A stretch of DNA of 8,751 nt, taken from assembly GCA_021778575.1 (NCBI GenBank), contig JAJYCH010000142.1:1-8751 (forward strand). Direction: 5' to 3'. Shown piece by piece: positions 1-6,153 of this stretch (positions within the stretch are counted from its first letter, which is position 1; each line of letters begins with the position of its first letter). The notes beneath the pieces were generated by a model, which made no database searches, was not told the origin of the DNA, and saw only the letters and a list, made by a program, of their open reading frames with translations. The stretch comes from Planctomycetota bacterium (GTDB taxonomy: Bacteria > Planctomycetota > Planctomycetia > Isosphaerales > Isosphaeraceae). Position numbers and translations under genes: made by a program.

Positions 1-2699
1 ATGAGCCTGACCGGCTCGGACCTCTGATCGCCCTGCTGACCTTCGCTTTCCCCGAGAAGCTGCGCGACGAGTTGACCTTCTCGACCTACCACGATCGCCC
101 CGAGGAACTCCCTGGCTTGCGGATCTCGGGAACGATCGCGGTCGCGCGGCCGAACCGACCGGCGCTCACGGCTCAGGGGATCGTCGCCGACCTGACCGTG
201 GGAACTTTCGAGCCCCGGATCGAGCCCTCTCGCTGGGCCAGAACCGTTGCCGGCTGGTTCCTCAAGCACGACCCGATCGACGAGGCCGACTGGTCGGCTA
301 CCGAGAGCCGGGCTCGTGCCGCCCGATTGCCGACCGCGCCGGAGTCGGCCTGGTCGGACGACTGGCTCGACGCTCTTTACGCCTATCCCGAGGCGCTCCG
401 GTCGCGGGCCGTGCCTGAGGAATCGACCGGCTGGAACGAGTTGGCCGACTTTACCCGCTGGCTGAACCGGACCGGTCTGGGCGACGAATGGGTCCGGCCG
501 AGAAATCCGACCTGGTGGCGCGAGGCGACGGAACCGGGTCGCGAATCGGCCGAGGCCCGAGCGGCGCTGGTCGAGCAGTTGGTTCTCCGCGATTCGTGGC
601 GAGCCGATTTTCAACCGGCCGACTGGGGCGACGTGGTCGCCGCCTGGTTCCGCGACGTGGCGGCCTCCGAACGGGATACGTCGATCGCGACGATCCTTCA
701 GGCCGCGCCGAAGTCGAAACGGCCGGGATTTGCCCGGGCGTTGCTTCGAGGCTTGACCCCGGAAGGAGCCGAGGCGGTACTCGATCGACTGCGTGATGAT
801 CCTTCGGCGGATCGAGCGATGCTCCTGCCTCTGGAGGCGAGCGCCGCGGTCGCGGCGATCCTCGACGGGGCCGATCCGGCAGCTCTCCGCGCGATCGTTG
901 AGGTGTCGACGACGCTTCCGGGAGCGCTGGTCGCGGTTCTCGACGCGGTCGAGGCCGGTCTGGTCGATCATCCCGAGAGCTTGCCGACCCTGGCGGCGAT
1001 CGTCACGCCGGCGTTTGATCTCGAAGGGCCGGGCGAAGGACGCGACGGTCTGGCCTGGGCCTTGCGCCGCGGAAATCGGGCCGTCGGCTGGCTCGAACCG
1101 GCGCTCCGGCCGGTTCTGGCCGACTCTGGGCGTCAGGATCTCTGGCGGGTCCTGCTCGACCGGACTCCGACCGACTCCCGGCCCTCGCTGGCCCGGACGA
1201 TCCTGGCCATCGCCGACGATCCCGGCCTGCCCGACGAGGCGTTCCGGTTTGGGATCGAGTCTGTCCTCTTACCGCTCGCCCCCCGGCCGAGTTTGCCCGA
1301 GTGGGCCGAGACCTACCTGCGTCGAACTCCGTCGGATCTTGATCTGCTCCGACGTCTGGTGGCCCCGGAGAACCGCAAGCTGGGCGTTCTGGCCTGGCTG
1401 AATCAGGCACGGTCGCGCGAGGAACTTTCGGCGGAACAGTCGGCTCGGATCGATTCGTGCCTCGATTACGCCCGGGCGTTGAACTCGCGCGATCCCAACA
1501 GCCTGCTCAAGATCCATGTCCCGACCGTCCCGGCCGAGGAGCGAGGGCTGGTCCTTGGTCAGATGCTGGCGCATGTCGGAGGTGCGACGCTCGAAGGGCT
1601 TCCGTTCGTGCTCGACGCCGTTCGGCAGGCCTGGCCGGGTGCGTTCGAGCCGGGAGCTTCGGGCCTTCGAGGTCTGGCCACGCCCCTGGCGAAATGCCTG
1701 GCCGCGCTCAATCTCGCGCCCGCCCCCTGGTTCGCCCGGATCACGCGCATCCTCGAACGTCTGGGACTGGCCAACGCCGACCGGAACGGTCTCGAACCGG
1801 ATGGACTCGCCGCCGAGATCGCCGCCGCCGCTCCTCGGATCGCCGGAGCGACGGTCGACCCCTGGCCGCTCCGCCAGGCGCTGCTCCGGCACGACACCGC
1901 CTGGAAAATCCTGGCGGTCGACATCAAGCGTGATCTCGCCGAGCTCCGACCGCGTCAGGCTCCCGAGGTTCTGTCGCGCTGGGATCAGAAACTGACCCAG
2001 GAGAAGCCCGAGCGGTTCTTCGAGCTGATCCTGAACGCGTGCGACGGGTCGCGTCTGGCCTCGGTCGTCGCGGCCCGGGCGGCGGATTTCAAGACGCTGC
2101 CGCCGCTGGCGTGGTGGGATCATCCGCGCCATGCCGATTCCCGGAACGACCTTCGCGACGGTTACGCCCGAATGGCACCTCTGGCTCCGGTCGAGGAAGG
2201 CCGGTTGTTTCTGGTCCGGGGCTGGATCGAAGCGGGCTCGAAAAAACCCACCGGCTCGGGGCCGGTGATTCCGGCGGCACTGTCGCCGCTGGGGCTGGTC
2301 CGCTGGCGGTGCCTGGAGGCTCTGACCAACTTCCAGAACGCCGGCCGAGGCCCCGAGGTCCGCTGGCCGGTCGTGACCGACTGGGAAGCGAGCTTGCCGG
2401 TCTCGGGGCTCGCGGTCGAGGATCGGTACCGGCTGGTCGCCTGGCTGATCCTCGGGCTTGATGGAGCGGAGTCGTACCAGATTGCCCGGCTGGCAAGCTG
2501 GCTGAAGCGTTCGGGAATCAAAGACCCGGCCCGACTGACCCGCTGGGCCGAGGAGATCGAGGAGCTGACCGAGATTCCCGGCGACCTGAAGCTATTCCGG
2601 TCGGGAATGGTCGCCGAACTCCGGACCGAACTGTTTCGCCTGCTCAAGGAAGAAAATGACCAGAAAGATCGGAAGCCGTCCGGCCCGATCTCGAAATGA
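1..2699 (+). CDS. Large protein, 5' end outside window; possible GAP1-like (GTPase-associated protein 1) component
   Basis: The reading frame is open from the left edge (first whole codon at base 3) to TGA at 2697-2699, giving 898 visible residues. A TTG at 72 could be read as a start, but the residues before it continue smoothly and look like protein, and no in-frame ATG occurs for about 250 residues, so the gene begins upstream. Visible residues 7-42 run from a hydrophobic helix through FPEKLRDELTFSTYHDRP to LPGLRI. This recalls the end of the GAP1-N2 domain in GTPase-associated protein 1, known from actinobacterial and planctomycete conflict loci with TRAFAC or double GTPases. That match is from memory and is tentative. 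The remainder is mostly Ala/Leu/Arg/Trp-rich helix, suggesting an alpha-solenoid-like middle and C-terminal region, with a charged tail. No signal peptide, membrane segment or catalytic motif is visible. The protein is probably cytoplasmic and non-enzymatic, acting as a scaffold or adaptor. The CDS call is firm; the function is weak. Confidence 0.85.
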   Translation, partial: EPDRLGPLIALLTFAFPEKLRDELTFSTYHDRPEELPGLRISGTIAVARPNRPALTAQGIVADLTVGTFEPRIEPSRWARTVAGWFLKHDPIDEADWSATESRARAARLPTAPESAWSDDWLDALYAYPEALRSRAVPEESTGWNELADFTRWLNRTGLGDEWVRPRNPTWWREATEPGRESAEARAALVEQLVLRDSWRADFQPADWGDVVAAWFRDVAASERDTSIATILQAAPKSKRPGFARALLRGLTPEGAEAVLDRLRDDPSADRAMLLPLEASAAVAAILDGADPAALRAIVEVSTTLPGALVAVLDAVEAGLVDHPESLPTLAAIVTPAFDLEGPGEGRDGLAWALRRGNRAVGWLEPALRPVLADSGRQDLWRVLLDRTPTDSRPSLARTILAIADDPGLPDEAFRFGIESVLLPLAPRPSLPEWAETYLRRTPSDLDLLRRLVAPENRKLGVLAWLNQARSREELSAEQSARIDSCLDYARALNSRDPNSLLKIHVPTVPAEERGLVLGQMLAHVGGATLEGLPFVLDAVRQAWPGAFEPGASGLRGLATPLAKCLAALNLAPAPWFARITRILERLGLANADRNGLEPDGLAAEIAAAAPRIAGATVDPWPLRQALLRHDTAWKILAVDIKRDLAELRPRQAPEVLSRWDQKLTQEKPERFFELILNACDGSRLASVVAARAADFKTLPPLAWWDHPRHADSRNDLRDGYARMAPLAPVEEGRLFLVRGWIEAGSKKPTGSGPVIPAALSPLGLVRWRCLEALTNFQNAGRGPEVRWPVVTDWEASLPVSGLAVEDRYRLVAWLILGLDGAESYQIARLASWLKRSGIKDPARLTRWAEEIEELTEIPGDLKLFRSGMVAELRTELFRLLKEENDQKDRKPSGPISK

Positions 2700-2806
2700 C
2701 GGGTCGGACAGGATGGATCTCGATGATTCTCCGCCAAATCTTCATGAAGTTGGCCGTAGCTTCTCCAGGAAATAAGTCGGACAATTCCGAAGAATGTTGT
2801 CGATCA

Positions 2807-2841
2807 GGCCGATGAAGCGAGACCAGGGCATCGCTTCGGCC
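2807..2841. repeat. Inverted repeat (hairpin) upstream of the ROK kinase
   Basis: Perfect 7-bp arms GAAGCGA (2814-2820) and TCGCTTC (2831-2837) enclose a 10-nt loop. Outside them GGCC (2807-2810) can pair with GGCC (2838-2841) across a 3-nt bulge, giving an 11-bp stem. It lies about 110 bp after the stop of the left-edge gene and 47 bp before the kinase ATG. There is no T-run after it, so it could be a U-less terminator of the upstream gene, a leader hairpin or an operator. The rest of 2700-2888 holds a short CTTCATGAAG palindrome (2740-2749) and no convincing gene. Confidence 0.4.
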
Positions 2842-2872
2842 GCCCGGATCGTGGTCCGCGAATTTTCCGAGC

Positions 2873-2880
2873 AAAGGTGA
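2873..2880 (+). promoter_or_regulatory. Ribosome binding site deciding the kinase start
   Basis: AAAGGTGA lies 8 nt upstream of ATG 2889. It overlaps the competing in-frame GTG at 2877, which has no purine-rich site at a workable distance. This supports the shorter, 327-residue kinase. Confidence 0.5.
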
Positions 2881-2888
2881 GCGACTTC

Positions 2889-3872
2889 ATGGCCGATCTG
2901 CAAAATGCCAGGCCCGTGGTGGGTATCGACCTGGGTGGGACCAAGATCCTGGTCGGCGTGGTGGCTCCCGATTATTCGGTTCTGGGTCGGTCGAAGCGAT
3001 CGACTCCAGCCGATGCGGGCGGTCCGGCAATCCTCGAAGCGATCGTCGAGGGGATCGACCAGGCTCTGGCCGAAGCGGGTCTGAACCGATCCGAGATCGA
3101 CGGGATCGGAATCGGCTCGCCGGGCCCGATTGATTCGACAACCGGGGTCATTCGCTTCAGCGCCAACATGAACGTCAAGGACTGGCCGCTCGGGGCCGAC
3201 CTGGCCGCCGCGATCGGCCGGCCGACATTGCTTCAGAACGATGTCCGCGTGGGGTCATACGGCGAGTTCCGCCTGGGTGCCGGGCGTGGTTACAAGAATG
3301 TCCTGACCGCTTTCGTGGGAACCGGGATCGGTGGTTGCTTGATCCTTGATGGCAAGGTTTTCGAAGGGGCGACCGGCAACGCGGGCGAGATCGGCCACAT
3401 CATCGTCAAGGCCAACGGTCCCGAATGCGGCTGTGGTCGCTTTGGCTGCCTCGAAGCCGTGGCCAGCCGGCGCGCGATCGCCCGGCGCATCCGCAAGGCT
3501 GCCAAGAATGGCGAAACCTCGGTCCTGGCCCACAAGGTCGAAAAGAAGTCGGGCAAGATCAAGAGCGGCGAACTCGCCGCCGCCGTCGCGGCGGGTGACG
3601 TGGTGGCCTGCCGCGAGGTCGAGCGTGCCGCGACGTTCCTTGGCCAGGCCCTGGGGGGACTTGTCAACCTGATCGGCCCCGAGATCATCGTGATCGGTGG
3701 TGGAGTGACCGCCGCTCTCGGGCCAATGTATCTCGACCAGGTCCGGGCCGCCGCCCGTCATCAGATCCTGGTCGACCCGAACGAGACCATCAAGATCGAG
3801 CCCGCCGCCCTCGGCGACGACGCCGGAATTCTCGGGGCGTCACTTCTGGCGATGGAGAAGTTTTCCCATTGA
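2889..3872 (+). CDS. ROK-family sugar kinase (glucokinase-like)
   Basis: A 327-residue cytoplasmic kinase, the usual ROK length, predicted to phosphorylate glucose or a related sugar with ATP. Seen in order: the phosphate-binding DLGGT (residues 14-18), GIGSPGPID (about 73-82), QND with the probable catalytic base Asp118, GTGIGG (144-149), the sugar/zinc segment NAGEIGH ending at His170, and the ROK zinc motif CGCGRFGCLEA with Cys180, Cys182 and Cys187. IVIGGG near 267-272 is the second nucleotide-binding glycine loop. All key residues are present, so it should be active; glucose as substrate is inferred from the family, and N-acetylmannosamine or fructose kinases share these motifs. Start choice: a GTG at 2877 is in frame, but AAAGGTGAG at 2873-2880 sits about 8 nt before ATG 2889 and overlaps the GTG, so ATG is preferred. 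It follows the left-edge gene after 189 bp, so it is probably transcribed separately. Confidence 0.95.
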   Translation: MADLQNARPVVGIDLGGTKILVGVVAPDYSVLGRSKRSTPADAGGPAILEAIVEGIDQALAEAGLNRSEIDGIGIGSPGPIDSTTGVIRFSANMNVKDWPLGADLAAAIGRPTLLQNDVRVGSYGEFRLGAGRGYKNVLTAFVGTGIGGCLILDGKVFEGATGNAGEIGHIIVKANGPECGCGRFGCLEAVASRRAIARRIRKAAKNGETSVLAHKVEKKSGKIKSGELAAAVAAGDVVACREVERAATFLGQALGGLVNLIGPEIIVIGGGVTAALGPMYLDQVRAAARHQILVDPNETIKIEPAALGDDAGILGASLLAMEKFSH

Positions 3873-3915
3873 TTCGCCATCGCTGATATCCCGAACGCTG
3901 TCAGACCGAATCGGC

Positions 3916-4566
3916 TCACGGTCGGCCGGTCGAGCCGAGGTTGATCGGCCGACCGATCATCTCATTCCAGCGAGCTTTTTGAGGCTCGGTCAGCAGGTTG
4001 ACCGCCTGGGCGTTCAAGTCCGTCCGGACGACCTGGATCTTCTCGGCCGAGGTCCGACGGTCGCTCCGGGTGTTCGAAAGTGCTTCGCGGAACTTCAGGA
4101 CTGAGCGGTCGAGCAGACCCTGGACCTGATCCACCTGGACGGTCGAGAGCTGTAACGCCCCGATGACCAGGGGGTCGACCAGGGCCGAGGCCCCTCGCTG
4201 CTGGAGATCGATCTGGCGAAATCGCTCGAACTGGTCGGGAGGAAGGAGTGCCTGAACGGCCTTCAAGCCGTCGGTCGCATGCTCGCGAGCTAATTCGTGG
4301 GCCTTCCTGGTCCGCTCGTCACCGGCTAGCCCTTCCAGCTTGCCGAAGATCACCCGCTGTCGGTCCTGCAACGTCTCCGCCAGGTCGATGGCCCGCCGGG
4401 TGGCTGCGTCGTCCAGCCCGAGTTCCTTCTGGACCACCGGGTTAAGCAACAGATCCACACCGCCCCAACCGCTGCTCAAACCCCCGCGACCCTGGGCGAG
4501 ACAGGGTTGGAATTCGGGCAAAACGAACCCGATCAGCACCAAGATGATCCCGAATGAACGAAACAT
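3916..4566 (-). CDS. Exported Spy/LTxxQ-like helical protein, paralogue B
   Basis: A 216-residue protein with a signal peptide (residues 1-25, hydrophobic core FGIILVLIGFVL, likely cleavage after PCLA or LAQ) followed by a charged, almost wholly helical mature domain. It is clearly paralogous to the gene at 4895-5569. Shared blocks are NPVVQKELGLD (42-52), LPPDQFERF...IDLQQRGASALVDP (108-132) and LLTEPQKARWNEMIG (191-205). Repeated L-x-P/T-x-x-Q helices resemble the LTxxQ motif of the Spy/CpxP periplasmic chaperones, so a periplasmic role in envelope stress or protein binding is possible but unproven. No catalytic residues are visible. An upstream ATG at 4626 would add 20 polar residues before the signal peptide; ATG 4566 is chosen because AGGAAAGGA lies 6 nt before it. 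It converges with the ROK kinase, with 43 bp between the stops. Confidence 0.9.
   Translation of the reverse strand: MFRSFGIILVLIGFVLPEFQPCLAQGRGGLSSGWGGVDLLLNPVVQKELGLDDAATRRAIDLAETLQDRQRVIFGKLEGLAGDERTRKAHELAREHATDGLKAVQALLPPDQFERFRQIDLQQRGASALVDPLVIGALQLSTVQVDQVQGLLDRSVLKFREALSNTRSDRRTSAEKIQVVRTDLNAQAVNLLTEPQKARWNEMIGRPINLGSTGRP
3919..3955. terminator. Possible stem-loop terminator at the convergent junction
   Basis: A perfect 10-bp inverted repeat, CGGTCGGCCG (3919-3928) and CGGCCGACCG (3946-3955), with a 17-nt loop, covers the last codons of paralogue B right next to its TGA (3916-3918). It lies between two convergent genes, where a bidirectional terminator would be expected. There is no U-run on either strand, so it may instead be a by-product of the GRP codons in the C-terminus. 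Confidence 0.3.
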
Positions 4567-4621
4567 CGGAAATCCTTTCCTCAAAGAATCGACTCGCGGC
4601 GCGAACTTAACCGCGAAGTAC

Positions 4622-4655
4622 GGCAATGCGGCTCATCCGTCCAGCCCGCATTGCT
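4622..4655. repeat. Strong inverted repeat between the broken copy and paralogue B
   Basis: GCAATGCGG (4623-4631) and CCGCATTGC (4646-4654) are perfect 9-bp arms. CT/AG (4632-4633 with 4643-4644) extends the stem past a single bulged C, leaving a 9-nt loop. On the - strand it starts 20 nt after the stop of the short frame at 4675-4857 and ends 56 nt before the ATG of paralogue B. It could terminate upstream transcripts, structure the paralogue B leader, or mark a recombination scar. No U-run follows it. Confidence 0.45.
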
Positions 4656-4674
4656 CGATTCGAGGGAATCACGA

Positions 4675-4857
4675 TCATTCTTTCTGAACGCCGGGCATGG
4701 TCAGCCGGCTGATGAGCGCGAAACGAGAATCGGGTCGGACCTGTCTTGGAGCTTCGGTCCTGGCGTCCTGTGCCGTCGCCGGCCTTGCGGAGAGAATTAC
4801 GAGCCCGACCAGACAGCAAATCGGCAAATCGACTTGGCATGCTCGAAAACTCCCCAC
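4675..4857 (-). pseudogene. Short exported frame, probable broken third paralogue
   Basis: A 60-residue frame opens at GTG 4857. It reads as a signal peptide (core CCLVGLVILSARPATAQ, about residues 14-30), a short polar linker, and then ends in SRLTMPGVQKE followed by TGA. The last residues match the conserved NPxVQKEL block at the same place in the two flanking paralogues, where the helical domain begins. Here the frame stops exactly inside that block and no further homology is visible downstream in any - strand frame. GTG 4857 has no good ribosome site. GGGGAG does sit 9 nt before ATG 4840, but that ATG is in another frame from the signal-peptide core, which suggests an early frameshift too. 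I infer a decayed third copy; a genuine short secreted peptide cannot be excluded. Confidence 0.45.
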
Positions 4858-4894
4858 CAGGCCGCGTTACGGGATACGATCAAGACCTCTTGAA

Positions 4895-5569
4895 TCAGTT
4901 GTTATTCGGCCGACGGCCTTGCATCTGGACGAGTTCGAACGGCTCGCCGGTCATTTCCTTCCAGGTCTTCTTCTGGTCGTCGGTCATCAGGGCCATGACC
5001 TTGGTGGTGGTCTCTTTCCGGAGTGCCATGATCTTCTGCATGGCGGCCTGACGGTCGTCGCCGGCCGACTGCTGGATTTCGCGCATTTCCGACTGCATGT
5101 CGGCCATCAGGCTCTTGACCTTGGTTTCCTGCTCCGAGGTCACGCCCAGCTTCTTGGCGATGACCGGGTCCGTCAGGGCGTTGGCGCCTCGGGTCTGGAG
5201 TTCGATCTCGTGAAACCGCTTGAGCTGCTCGGGCTTGAGGAATTCGCCGGCCGACTTCATGACGGTCTCGTTGATCGGCTTCGACAGCTCCTGCATCTTG
5301 GCCATCCGCTCGGAACCCTGGAGATCCTGGAGCTGATCGCGAACGCTAGCCATCTTCTCGCGGGTCTCGGACACGAGAGTGGTCATCTTTTCCTTCTGAG
5401 CCTCGTCCAGCTTCAGTTCCTTCTGGACGCTCGGATTGCCCAGCAGCATGAGCGGGCCGCCGCCGCCCATCCCGCCACCGAATCCGCCCCGACCGCCCTG
5501 AGCCAGCACCGGGCTGGAGACCAACGCCACCAGACCAAACGCCAGCGCCGCCTTCATAAATCCACGCAT
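4895..5569 (-). CDS. Exported Spy/LTxxQ-like helical protein, paralogue A
   Basis: A 224-residue protein with a signal peptide (MRGFMKAALAFGLVALVSSPVLAQ, cut in two here as residues 1-15 and 16-24; cleavage likely near LAQ), a Gly-rich linker (25-38), then a Met/Lys/Glu/Gln-rich helical domain. Motifs are NPSVQKELKLDEAQ (45-58), LKPEQLKRF (111-119) running into IELQTRGANALTDP (121-134), LGVTSEQ (141-147) and LMTDDQKKTWKEMTG (194-208). The same blocks occur in paralogue B at 3916-4566. The spaced L-x-x-x-Q helices resemble the LTxxQ family of periplasmic stress chaperones (Spy, CpxP); the exact role is unknown. Start: an in-frame ATG at 5599 would prepend ten polar residues, whereas ATG 5569 has AGGAAG about 9 nt upstream and puts the signal peptide at the N-terminus. 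It lies 187 bp after the dehydratase gene, with palindromes in the gap. Confidence 0.92.
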   Translation of the reverse strand: MRGFMKAALAFGLVALVSSPVLAQGGRGGFGGGMGGGGPLMLLGNPSVQKELKLDEAQKEKMTTLVSETREKMASVRDQLQDLQGSERMAKMQELSKPINETVMKSAGEFLKPEQLKRFHEIELQTRGANALTDPVIAKKLGVTSEQETKVKSLMADMQSEMREIQQSAGDDRQAAMQKIMALRKETTTKVMALMTDDQKKTWKEMTGEPFELVQMQGRRPNNN

Positions 5570-5608
5570 TGTTGTTTCTTCCTGTTGATTGAGGATCACG
5601 GAGATTTC

Positions 5609-5704
5609 GGTTCGAACCCTGAGTCAACCGGGTCGGGCCGACCTTGAAGCTAATCTCAAAGAGCGTCAATCAGCCTCTTTCGGGCCGATCTTCGTTCCAT
5701 GGAA
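5609..5704. promoter_or_regulatory. Palindrome-rich control region before paralogue A
   Basis: Three perfect palindromes lie in the 187-bp gap upstream of paralogue A: GGTTCGAACC (5609-5618), GGTCGGgCCGACC (5631-5643, one central base) and TTCCATGGAA (5695-5704). They are 40 to 135 bp before the start codon, where operators would lie. No convincing -35/-10 pair was found. Regulator identity is unknown, and some of these could be chance in GC-rich DNA. Confidence 0.35.
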
Positions 5705-5756
5705 TCGAGGTTTCGATCAACATCTCATAACCCGGGCATCAAGGCGCGAAAATTCG

Positions 5757-6122
5757 TCATTTTTTTGCGGCGGAGATCGGGATGGCGTCGACTTTGGCGG
5801 CGAGAATGAAATCATTTTCCGACAGTCCGCCGATGGCGTGGGTCCAGATCTCGACCATCACGTCGCGGTAGCCGACGACGTGAAGGTCGGGGTGGTGCCC
5901 TTCCGACTCGGCGAGCCTGGCCACCTGATTGAAGAAGTCGATCGCGGCCATGAAGTTCTTCACCCGCCACTCGCGCTTGATCCGTTGTCCCCCCTCCGAC
6001 TTCGTCCAGCCCGGCAGGTTGGCCAGCAGCGCGTCGACCTCGCTATCGGTCAGCTTCGGCACGCCGCCTTCACAGGGGACGCATTTTTTTTGGGTCAACT
6101 CTTCCGCGGTGAGCGTGCTCAT
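5757..6122 (-). CDS. phhB: Pterin-4a-carbinolamine dehydratase (4a-hydroxytetrahydrobiopterin dehydratase)
   Basis: A 121-residue cytoplasmic enzyme that dehydrates 4a-hydroxytetrahydropterin to the quinonoid dihydropterin, recycling pterin cofactor after aromatic amino acid hydroxylation. The full family signature is present: Glu72, then His76-His77-Pro78 (EGHHPDLHV), Tyr85, His95 in WTHAIGG, and Asp104 in SENDF. Gly-Trp near 38-39 and the FNQVARLAE helix also fit. The N-terminus carries KKCVPCEGG (12-20), a CxxC extension that I recall from many bacterial members. No phenylalanine hydroxylase is in view, so the partner is unknown; a role in other pterin metabolism is possible. ATG 6122 is preceded by GAGG 8 nt upstream. 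It lies 31 bp after panB and is probably co-transcribed. An A8 run (6084-6091) falls early in the coding strand and an A7 run abuts the stop. Confidence 0.95.
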   Translation of the reverse strand: MSTLTAEELTQKKCVPCEGGVPKLTDSEVDALLANLPGWTKSEGGQRIKREWRVKNFMAAIDFFNQVARLAESEGHHPDLHVVGYRDVMVEIWTHAIGGLSENDFILAAKVDAIPISAAKK

Positions 6123-6153
6123 GAATCAGACCTCGTCAAGAGCCAAGGAAGTT

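Noticed and set aside
1269..2132. Long - strand open frame (287 codons) opposite the left-edge gene
   Set aside because: It is an antisense shadow in GC-rich DNA: Arg/Gly/Pro/Gln-rich with no domain, signal or ribosome site, while the + strand frame is continuous and protein-like.
2750..2778. TTGGCC with TAAGTC 17 bp apart as a possible promoter for the kinase
   Set aside because: Both boxes match the sigma-70 consensus poorly, and such pairs are common by chance.
2713..2811. Tiny + strand frames of about 20 codons in the gap before the kinase
   Set aside because: They are too short, lack a properly spaced ribosome site and show no conserved-looking content.
4567..4626. Upstream ATG giving a 20-residue extension of paralogue B
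   Set aside because: It would bury the signal peptide behind a polar segment, and the better ribosome site belongs to ATG 4566.
4697..5647. Long + strand open frame (316 codons) opposite paralogue A
   Set aside because: Its Leu/His/Gly-rich sequence is the expected antisense of a Lys/Glu/Met/Gln-rich helical protein; paralogue A has a signal peptide, a ribosome site and a paralogue.
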